DNA of 64,000 nucleotides from Ashinkailepas kermadecensis. Its lineage: Eukaryota; Arthropoda; Thecostraca; Neolepadidae. This document shows, piece by piece, positions 55,571 through 64,000 of the stretch. The stretch is from the NCBI GenBank assembly GCA_034440615.1, contig JAOTOM010004626.1:1-64000 (forward strand), written 5' to 3'. A model generated the notes under the pieces. The model had not been told where the DNA came from, did no database searches, and worked only from the letters and a program-made list of their open reading frames with translations. The position numbers and the translations under genes are program-made. The stretch's first letter is position 1, and each line of letters starts with the position of its first letter.

Positions 55571-57150
55571 ATCCTCAAAACTTATTCATTCCGGGAACTT
55601 GTTCCGTGCTCTGTCAGAGATTGGATTTCGAACCACGTACACTCCCCGGTAATAGTTCCCATCAACAGCACTATAATAAAAGTTATGTGCTCGAATAATC
55701 AAGTCCGCGGAACATCCGGCGGACCCACATGATCCATATCTTCTCAGACTTCCACCATGCTCGGTAGCAACACCCGGCGGAAGCCGCGGAAAAATGATGC
55801 TTTGTGAAGTAAAATTGTGATTACTAAGAAGAAAATGCGTGGGCCGAGGTCAATCAGAACAGCTTCGCAAGCCGATTTCCATCCAAAGGTGTCTAGGGCC
55901 GAACAAGGTAAAGGAAGGCGATGGCTTGAGAGGAAACATTCACCAATCCTTTCCCGTATGAAAGATAAACTAGGAAAGTAAAAGTGCCCAAAACGGCAAA
56001 CGTTTGGCTCATCAACTTGGTTAGCAACGTGATTAGGCCATTACTTTCCCTCAGCAGTCACAGGAACACAATATTTGACACAGAATCAGAATGTCACATA
56101 TAGTAATTAATCTGTTTGCCCATGCTAGTTTTAGCCCGGCTTTGATCTGGTTTCGACAGTGTGATCACGGCATGCATTAACACAGTGCACTGCATTAGCA
56201 GCGTGTCTACAAACTTGGCTAACCAAGTGGGCATCACACCCATACAACTGACAGTTTTGTGAGCCGATAAGACAACGGTTCAATGCATGCTTGCATTTCA
56301 CAACGCCAGTTCACCAGCGTTGACGATGTGCTTCAGCAGAGGGTACGAGCTGTTCTGGGAAGCTGTACATACGTGCGAGTCCCCATATAGCTTGGATGCG
56401 ATGACATTTTGTCGGATGACTGAACTCGCTCCAATACGACGATGGAACGGAAACGCATGCTATTTTCGATTCGCGTGTGGGCTGGAACGGAGGGGAATGC
56501 AGGACTGCGACTGAGATGAAGGTCTGCCTGAGAATATTCTTCACGTCAATGTCAAGTAATGGTTGACATGTGATAATTTTAGAAATTGTGGTCAACCATG
56601 TGTGTGTTTTTTGTCGGTCATCATCACTAATGACAGATAATAGAGTATGAAATATTTGACAAGCAGTTTCCATTACTTATGCAAGAAGTCTGTGCATGTC
56701 TTCTGTCTATCTGCTCTGCTCTGTTATATTTCCTGAAGCCTAGGATTCACAGCCGCGACCACAAAATCGAGCATGGTTGGTTTTAGTATTTTAGGCGCAC
56801 TAGCATTGTTACAACGTAGCATTTTTTATTGCAATTATTCCAAAAATAGCCATTCACGTTATCGTGGAAAAGAATATATATATTATCGTGATGAGGGGAA
56901 CTTCTAGATCTTGCACCTTCGCCTTTTTGCAGAAAATAAGCTGATGCGGATAACGACAATCACAACGTAGCACTCCTGTTCACGACCACCATGCACAGGT
57001 TTCTTCAGCATAAGGAGCGAAACATTGTTACCAGAATATTTCATCTGCAACAAAAATCGCAAATGCCACGAAACCGCCATGATGATCCCTTCAAAAACTT
57101 CAAAACAAGAGGAAACTCCGGCCAGGTTATCGTGCTATAGGTACATACAA
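55571..57150. other. No gene
   Basis: Unique sequence. 55676-55698 (AAAGTTATGTGCTCGAATAA) resembles 54784-54803 at the other edge of the minisatellite. A 120-codon minus-strand frame at 56311-56673 has no recognisable domain. Confidence 0.45.
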
Positions 57151-57151
57151 C

Positions 57152-57329
57152 CAAGGGCGTTGATTTCCTGAAATGATTGGGGGGGGATGCGTGAAAGCAA
57201 TGGGCCGCCCAAGTGGATTAAGGGGATATTCCATAGGATCCCATGTGAAAAGTCTAAATTATTGGGGAGAGGCACAGCCAACATTGAGAGGGCACTTGCT
57301 TCCTAAAAGTGTATCAAACAACACCCCTG
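57152..57329 (+). mobile_element. 178-bp MITE, CAAGGGCGTTG / CAACACCCCTG ends
   Basis: Left end CAAGGGCGTTGATTT and right end AAACAACACCCCTG are imperfect inverted repeats. A G8 tract follows the left end. Relatives: 62872-63013 in reverse, 14326-14425, and a scrap at 53742-53790. No certain target duplication. Confidence 0.6.
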
Positions 57330-58784
57330 GGTACAATGCAGTTGCATGGTCCTGGTTGGACCAGGAGCCAGGAATGAATAGCCACAAACCAAAATAAAAA
57401 CAGACTCTTGCATATTTAGCGCATTTCTTTCAATTCAGCGTGTCTTAATATTATTTGCATTGGTGCATAAACTGTTGCAAAGTGCCTACCATTCACCCGC
57501 AGATGCAAAACACCTGCCACCAGTGTAATGATAGTCTGATCCCCAGGTGCAGCTGGAATTCGAAGACAATCACACATGTGTCCAATGGTTGTCTCTAACA
57601 CAGAATGCATAATTTACTGCAATGCTCGAGCTTTGAGAATCTCATAAGACGAGCTCGCAGCAGACCTAATGGTGTGAAGATCGCTAATTGCGAAAGGCAG
57701 CCATTCATAACTCTACATAGCTCTACATAACTCTCGTGTAATGTCATGACAGAGTTGAAGGTGGATTCAATGTAGATCGTGTTAGTGTCATGGATAGATT
57801 TCCCGACATACATATATATTTTACGCTAGCTATGTTGGTGTAGGGAAAGGATAACCGTTAACATTTCTTCAGTGTTCTGGGGCTGGACAAAGCAAAATGC
57901 ATGGCTTGTTAGGTGTTTTTGTCGTCATTTTCATCTGTGTGATTCCTTTTGCACAGTGTTAGCTTCAATGGATGTCATTTGATTCACGGCAGAACTGTGA
58001 AATCTATGGAGACAAGGCAATTTGAAGCACCAGACATTGCCCCATTTGGTAGAACATTGGAGATGAAGCAGAAACGGTAGACGAGGATGTCCCAAATATT
58101 TATTGAGGCTCGAGGCCTAAGCCATTTCACAGTATTCCTTACTCTTACCCAGAACACGGTTGCTGGGGATCAGACTGACACCCCGTAAAGTGAGAAGCAG
58201 GATTTGTGCCGCATTGCGAGAATTAATGCTCCCTCACCACGCACAGCCACAAAACACAGTATGCAGCACACAGCATCTCATCACGTGTTTATCTTTCTAT
58301 TTCTTCACCCTCCCCTGAGAATCCCGAGCTCTGACAGGGGACTCTGTTGAAAACCTCTAGCATCAATCATGTCTAGAATCACCCATCGTGCAAGAGCTAT
58401 GCGCTTTTATGTGAATGTAAATTCCAATTATAATGATACATTTTACTGTGGATGCGGAACTCGCTACAATTAAATGTCTACTCAAGCCTTCCAGTGTTGA
58501 GAAATAACAGGAAGAGTCCCGTGGATAGAAAGCCTGCTACCAAATATTGCCGCAGATGGCTCGTCTAAGACCTGAACTTCTGCAGTGTTGCTGATAACAA
58601 AAGCAGTGCTGCGTTCCGAAATTGCGGCGGTGTTAGCTGACGCAGCTGTAAAACACAGTCTCTAAGAGATCGACACGAAGCGAACGGCAAACTCACTCCT
58701 CGTGTGTTGGAAAGTTTCCAAGTGCGCGGCGTTCGCGTGATGTGCGCCGAGATGACAGCCGGTTGGCTTGGCCATCACTTGGGC
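57330..58784. other. No gene
   Basis: Unique AT-leaning sequence, frames under 75 codons. Confidence 0.5.
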
Positions 58785-58961
58785 CAACTCGAATTGCACC
58801 GCTAACTGCTCATACACTATGTGGACGGTCTGCATAAAGCTGAATTGCACCGCTAACTGCTCATACACTATGTGGACTGTCTCCATAAAGCTCAATTGCA
58901 CCGCTAACTGCTCGTACACTATGTGGACGGTCTCCATAAAGCTGAATTGCACCGCTAACTG
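58785..58961. repeat. 51-bp tandem repeat, 3.5 copies
   Basis: Unit AATTGCACCGCTAACTGCTC + ATACACTATGTGGACGGTCT + CCATAAAGCTG. As 51 is a multiple of 3 the frames stay open in both directions; no coding is claimed. Confidence 0.9.
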
Positions 58962-59004
58962 TTAATGTGCTGACGTGTTACTGTGCGAGAGGTTGTGTTG
59001 TTAC

Positions 59005-59100
59005 TGTGTTGGCTTCCGAAGAGCGTTTCCACAGCACTGACCACTCAGGATTGAATGATTTTGGGTTCGACTCCCGATGCCCGTTGTCGTTCTTCTTCGC
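59005..59100 (+). mobile_element. tRNA-derived SINE fragment
   Basis: GGGTTCGACTCCCGATGCCC at about 59062 contains an exact box B (GGTTCGACTCC), preceded by a tRNA-like head (GTTGGCTTCCGAAGAGCG). It is followed by GTTGTCGTTCTTCTTCGC, parallel to the body of the 32888 SINE. Lies between two tandem arrays. Confidence 0.5.
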
Positions 59101-59184
59101 TTATGCTACGCGCACAACGCATTGCCCAGCACTTCAGTTGCGAGAGAGAAGCTCGACTGAGTCTACTGGCGGGTGACTCAGTGT

Positions 59185-59540
59185 ATGCAACGGTGCAACA
59201 GTGCAAGACTGTGCAACAGTGTAACATTGTTATTTTGCATATTAACATTGCTTATTTTTTTGTGGTTTCACGAAGGGTTGTACCCGAATATACACCAAGA
59301 TCAAAGTAACTTTCGACTGTATTTTCTAATCATCGAGGAAAGGTCATCGTATAATATTGATGAAATGATATCTTCCTCGCCAGATCGCTAAGTAATTTAT
59401 AGTGCAACATTGTGTGCAACAGTGTAGTAGTGTGTGCAACAGTGTAACACTGTGTGCAACAGCTTTACAGTGTGTGCAACAGTGTAACACTGTGTGCAAC
59501 AGTGTTACAGTGTACAACAGTGCCGCAGGGTATGCAACAA
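59185..59540. repeat. 20-bp GTGCAACAGT repeat split by ~170 bp
   Basis: TGTGTGCAACAGTGTAACAC-type units occupy 59402-59540 (about 7 copies), with a short outlying group at 59185-59230. The AT-rich 59231-59400 between them has no such units. Near the gap edges GTAACATTGT and TGCAACATTGT recur, consistent with an insertion into the array. Confidence 0.75.
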
Positions 59541-59889
59541 AGACGTCACGAGCGGGGAGAGGCTCGAGTGAACCTGTTTTTATGTGGGCATGCCCCAAAG
59601 AAGTTCATAAGAGGTTCCTGACGGCGCGCCATGCAGCGCCACCTACGAACCCGGTACCAATGTCTACAACGGTCGCCAAGAGAGAACAGTTGCGGTCGGC
59701 ACACAAGATCTGTGCTGGCAGCGGCAACAGGCCCGATCGCCTGTAGCACGAGAGCCGTATAAGTCCCTTGCCGTCCTCTTACTCAGCGCTCCTAATGCCA
59801 CCTGATACTGATGCGATAACCATCCACCCTTGACGTTTAGAAGCACACCATGACATATTTCAGGAAAAGTTGGATGAAAATAATCCGCT
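59541..59889. other. No gene
   Basis: Unique sequence. Confidence 0.5.
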
Positions 59890-59972
59890 TGTGATGCCGC
59901 GTACAGGAGGCAATCGAACTCGTCATCTCTGATCTGTTGGAAGATAGGGCACGCGTTACCCAGGTGCCTAAC
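59890..59972 (-). mobile_element. Possible tRNA-derived SINE head
   Basis: On the minus strand TTAGGCACCTGGGTAACGCG gives a box A-like word and GACGAGTTCGATTGCCTCC a box B-like word, about 45 nt apart. No target duplication identified. Confidence 0.45.
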
Positions 59973-60101
59973 ACAGACCGGTTACCAAAATACACATTTT
60001 ACATGATGATGTAGGAGGAGGAATTCCAGACATACCTTAAAGCATACACAATGCAATATCATTACAATGCACTGTGCAATGGTATAATGTATGCGTAGTG
60101 T

Positions 60102-60391
60102 CACTAGCGGATCCAGGGGGGGGGGGGGGGGCATTCCGGCCATGGCCCCCCCAAGCGCTTCAAAGGGGGGACCATAGTATCTTTTGCCCCCCCCCCAAAC
60201 CAACAAAAGTAAACTGAATTAAAATGCAGTAACCTTTGCTGAGGTTAAAAAATAGCGTTCCGGATGAAATAATCTCCAATTTTACAGGTATTTTTTTTTT
60301 AAATTTGGAAGCACAATATGGTAGCATAGTAGATTCTGACATATCGAGAGTTCTATGCTGTTGAAGTTCTGCTTACAGCAAGAGATGACGA
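60102..60391 (+). mobile_element. MITE of the CACTGGCGGATCC family, right end missing
   Basis: Starts CACTAGCGGATCCAGG and a G14 run, then matches 61066-61345 through GCGCTTCAAAGGGGG, TAAAATGCAGTAACCTTTGC, GGTAGCATAGTAGATT and CTGCTTACAGCAAGAG. It breaks off before GGATCCGCCAGTG. Confidence 0.7.
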
Positions 60392-60601
60392 AATCAGCAG
60401 TTTCATTATTCCTTCGTCAGATAGGTTAATGAAGTTTGTTTAGCCAATAACGGGCAAGTGGACCTAGTGAGCCAGAATTCGAAAGCGGAATTTGAACAGG
60501 ATGTTTTGTGCGAGTGACCAGTTGAGCTCAGTTGAGCAGCATGTTTCGTATGTTGGTGTTGGCTTCTCGAGGATGTGTTGGTGTTGGGGTTGCTAAGACA
60601 G

Positions 60602-61021
60602 GCTACATTCATGGGCGTAGGAACGCTTCAAAAAGTGGAGGGGCCAGGTGCCAAATTATTTTCCTTACCAGGGGTGGGGTAGCGTGCGTTCCGATAAAAA
60701 TTCGTTTGAACCACTAGGTATTAAGTCAAATAATTCCGGAAAAAGTCAGCGGCTGAAACAAAGGCTACTGAAACCTTAATTATCATACAAAAGAAGTCAA
60801 TATCCGCAGTCTGGGTGCATTCGCGAAAAATGTCGTTACAGGCATACACATTTTGAGTCATTGATTGTTCAAAGTTTATCATTTTCTCATGCAATTTATT
60901 TTCAATTATGGAAAAGTGGGGGGGGGGCAGCTACCATTGCTGGCCCTACCACTTTGATAAGTGTGGGGGTGGGGGGGCATGGCCCCACCGCCCCCCCTGT
61001 TCCTACGCCTATGGCTACATT
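60602..61021. mobile_element. 404-bp hAT-type MITE with perfect 8-bp target duplication
   Basis: The element 60610-61013 has ends CATGGGCGTAGGAAC and GTTCCTACGCCTATG (14 of 15 inverted) and is flanked by GCTACATT at 60602-60609 and 61014-61021. Subterminal G/C-rich tracts occur at both ends. The 8-bp duplication and end sequence place it in the hAT superfamily. No transposase. Removing it joins an open frame reading RQATLTDFFKKNSKRR. Confidence 0.88.
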
Positions 61022-61065
61022 GACTGATTTTTTCAAGAAGAATAGCAAGAGGAGGTATGTATTTA

Positions 61066-61718
61066 CACTGGCGGATCCAGGGAGGGGCCATTCTGGCCAT
61101 GCCCCCCCGAAGCGCTTAAAAGGGGGGCCATGGTGTCTTTTGCCCCCCCGAAACCAACAGAAGTCAACTAAATTAAAATGCAGTGACCTTTGCCGAGGTT
61201 AAAAAATAGCGTTTGGATGAAAGAATCTCCAATTTTAAAGTTAAAAAAAAAATGTTTGGAAGCCAGTGTGGTAGCATAGTAGATTATAACACACATCGAG
61301 GGTTCCATGCTCTAAGTTCTGCTTACAGCAAGAGTTGACAAAATCGGATCCGCCAGTGTGTACACGTGCATTAACGTTGACGTGGTACAAGACGTTGAAC
61401 GAGAACGTGAACGTTTTGGTAAGCAAGAACAAAAATCCGGTAACATAGAAACGGTGGAGGTAGGCTGGGGCCCCTACACAGGAAACTATGTTGTCAATTA
61501 TAATTGTTTTCTTCAGATGGGCCCCTTTGCCAAATAGTGATCGGAATCCGGTGCTTTTAACCAAAAATAGCGGGAGAAGGGGCACCCTCCAAATCCGTTC
61601 GACCCCTCCCCTGATGTACTTCCTAGGCACGCCACTGGGGGAAGGGGAGGGGAGGGGCTGACGCCGAAAACCGAAAGTTGGCCCCCCCCCCCAAGCCGGT
61701 TGGCTAGATCCGCCAGTG
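61066..61718 (+). mobile_element. Composite MITE, copy 2 (complete)
   Basis: Starts CACTGGCGGATCCAG, has an internal GGATCCGCCAGTG at 61346-61358, and ends TAGATCCGCCAGTG at 61718. The first 293 bp alone form a MITE with perfect inverted ends; the rest carries a second, CAGTGGCGT-type end (minus strand near 61637). The 9627-10246 copy shares the same internal junction. Confidence 0.75.
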
Positions 61719-62871
61719 CGTAGTGTAGATACATGACTCGCATGCACTACCCAATTTATTCATACATGGAATAAAATGGTGTATCACAAGCCTCGATCTT
61801 TTATGCTGTCAAGCTCTCCATTTCCTCTTCAGTTAGTACTTGCTATCCATAGTGGGATTTCAAGTCACTGCCGTTCACTTGCGCTGGCATGTGAGGAAAG
61901 CGATTCATTAATTCCAGACAGACATTCCAGACATGTAATTTCTCCATTCGCCCCCCCCCCCCCGGTCACGATACACGTCGGAACTAAGACAATCACGGAA
62001 GCACGGGTAGGGATATCACGAGGTGGTGCGCACACTGAAAGCAGTGGAGTCAGCGACATTTGGCAGTAATGTTAAGACGAGTGGGTGCCCTTCCAAACGA
62101 TGAAGAAGACAGCGAGCCGCTACGCACACACGCAGAACACATCATGCGTATGCTGCACGTCCCGGTGTTCCTTTGACCGGGTGCACTCGGAGTGCAGGAC
62201 GCTGTTGTTCCAGTTGCAGGGGCGTGTAAGTCAGCCGGCGCCCGCTTCCGTTTGTATGAGATGCGGCAGTACCGGCCGGGGCCCTCCAATATCGTTTGGC
62301 AACCGGTGACGTCACATGGGCTGGACAATTGCTCAGTCCCGTAGGCGCTCCAGCCAAACTTCCGTGTTTTCCACACGACATTTCCGATCTTAAATACCAT
62401 CAAAATGGGACAAAATCGGGTTCATTTGAAAGCTTGATGAATCTTGTCCACGAATATGAGCCTTATTTTCTTCTAATACTAGGACTTTGTGCCTTGACCC
62501 ACGATGACTGCATTAATGTCGAGCGCCGCGGAATCGCGCGGCGCCACGGGTAGTAGCAGTGTGATGAGACAGGCCAACTGAAGATCACGGCTGGGAAGGA
62601 GGGGTAGGAACATGTAAGAGATAACTGTTGCAACATAATTATTCCCCACACGGTGCAGGAGCGTAAACAAGGGTGGGGGCACTGGGAGCATGTGCCTCCC
62701 ATGGAAAGATGGTACCCCTCCGGCCAGGAAAAGGCGCCAGCATTATATTTAGGCTACCGGCGGTGGCACCGATACTGGTTGGAATGTCACGCCCTTATCA
62801 CCCATGTGCAGATACGAACCTGCAGCTGGTTTTCAGGATTGTTTTCCAATTTTAATTCATATGCGTCTAGA
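61719..62871. other. No firm gene; CpG-rich stretch 62060-62350
   Basis: A C13 run lies at 61950-61964. 62060-62350 is CpG-rich with GGTGACGTCAC at 62304 and a good donor-like GTGTAAGT at 62225. No exon can be defined. Confidence 0.35.
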
Positions 62872-63013
62872 CCAGGGGTGTTCTTTGATATATTTTTGAG
62901 GGGCAAATACGACCTCAGTGTTGGCGCTGTCCCCCAATAATTTAGACTTTTGACATGGGGTACCATGGAGCATGCGTCCCATCGATGTGGGGCTTCCCAT
63001 TAACTTCATGTAT
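62872..63013 (-). mobile_element. Inverted copy of the 57152 MITE family
   Basis: CCAGGGGTGTTCTTTGATAT, CCCAATAATTTAGACTTTTG and ACATGGGGTACCATGGAGCA match the reverse complement of 57329 down to about 57200. The far end is diverged. Confidence 0.6.
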
Positions 63014-64000
63014 TTTGCACCCAATAAACTATAGTATAATAATCAATAATATATATATATATATATATCTCGGCCATTTCGGATTATGAAATGGAAATAT
63101 ATGAAAACCACAATGATATATGAATATATGATTTTATTGCCGCCCATTTCGGAAGCATTTGAACAGGATGGAGAGGGTTGAAATCCACTGACTTCGGAAC
63201 GATGGACATATGTTTGGCATCTTGCAGCGCCAAATTATGTTGTTCCTACTCATCCCAGCATAAAATAATAATGGGTACTTATGAAAAATACTGGTCCAAA
63301 TCCGGCGACTACTTGTATGAGTGTTTCTTGAACCACCTCGAAATCCGTTTGCCCCCACATGCAAATATTAGGTACGTCACTGTCCACGCTACTCTATCTG
63401 GGATGTGGGAACTTTGAGCCTTAATTACTGAAAGGGTCGAGGTCTAATTACTGAGACCTCGAATGTAAAATCCACCCCATGAAATATAGGTGTTTCTGTT
63501 GTTGGGGAATGGAAGGTGGTGTGAACAGTAGAAGCAGTTCCTCCCACAACCTTAAAACACTGCAGCTTAACACTGTGGATTCCTTGGTTTTTCAAGCAAA
63601 GATTTGGAGACATCTGGATAAAAAGCTTGACTTTTCCCTTGCACCAGCCTTAAAAGCCTGTCGATAGCACTGACCATGAGTGTATCCCAGAGTGAGGCCA
63701 CAAGGTTACCAACCCCCTCCGGCCTCCCTGAAGTGATGAAACTTCAATTGAAATTGACCGAAATTGAATATCCAGCGTACTGAAGCTTATAATATTGGTA
63801 TGAATACACAGACATGTTGCATCCCCTTTTCCACACCATTTTGGAATAAGAGAAGACCACAGATATAATTAATGTTGTTTTCCAACATTACTACCAGGTA
63901 TTCCTACCAAATGCTGAAAGTATTTGCTATCTCAGAAAAAAATGCACCTTACTTGTAATAAAAAGAGGTGGCTTAGTGCTTTATTTATCTTTTTAGTCAT
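63014..64000. other. No gene; (TA)n and a MITE-like end
   Basis: (TA)n at 63048-63068. CCATTTCGGA occurs twice (63074, 63143). GGTACGTCACTG at 63372-63383 resembles a CAGTGACGTACC MITE terminus on the minus strand. Remainder is AT-rich unique sequence. Confidence 0.45.

Noticed and set aside
54700..55732. Frames of 81-147 codons on both strands
   Set aside because: Artefacts of the strand-switching GTACGTA minisatellite.
62060..62350. First exon with a GTGTAAGT donor and a CRE word
   Set aside because: No reading frame stands out and no partner exon can be seen; kept only as a CpG-rich stretch.

Overview
The window reads as intergenic DNA from a large, repeat-rich animal genome. There is no bacterial gene organisation, no operons and no convincing intact protein-coding gene. 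Four things point to an invertebrate, plausibly an arthropod: decayed CR1/L2-like LINE reverse transcriptase pieces, tRNA-derived SINEs, many non-autonomous DNA transposons (some with the 8-bp target duplications of hAT elements), and short TTAGG tracts inside a dispersed repeat. The species cannot be named from the sequence.

Layout. 0-1.1 kb: degenerate GGGGCCC-rich minisatellite. 1.1-2.5 kb: mostly unique AT-rich DNA with two ultra-short retroposon insertions. 2.5-8.0 kb: two dispersed repeat families, one carrying TTAGG tracts and inverted ends, one ending in CGACGCCCCTG, plus a LINE scrap. 9-10.6 kb: a large palindrome and DNA-transposon remnants. 12-26.7 kb: mixed unique sequence, small minisatellites, two SINEs, MITEs, CpG-rich segments and a fourth ultra-short retroposon. 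27.1-28.5 kb: a dead LINE 3' end. 29-47.2 kb: a minisatellite belt with arrays of 49, 21/19, 25, 40/37, 28, 46 and 25 bp units, including a ~3.9 kb, ~138-copy 28-mer array embedded in an older GGCGCC-dyad repeat. 47-64 kb: mostly unique DNA broken by two foldback elements (one with ~408-bp arms about 97% identical), a minisatellite that reverses strand halfway, and a nested MITE cluster at 60.1-61.7 kb.

How the parts relate. By eye about one fifth of the window is tandem repeat and much of the rest is transposon debris. Many long open frames exist only because a minisatellite unit lacks stops; they are not genes. The longest non-repeat open frame (42837-43826, 329 codons) is longer than chance predicts but has no recognisable domain.

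The most unusual signal is a family of four insertions of about 47-61 bp. Three are flanked by perfect 13-14 bp target-site duplications and the fourth by an imperfect one. All four start at about the same point, show a GGGCGC...GCGCCC hairpin to varying degrees, and end in AAAYCCCAAATAAC followed by a TAAC or AACC tail. This looks like a minimal hairpin-plus-tail retroposon mobilised by target-primed reverse transcription. I do not recognise it as a described SINE.
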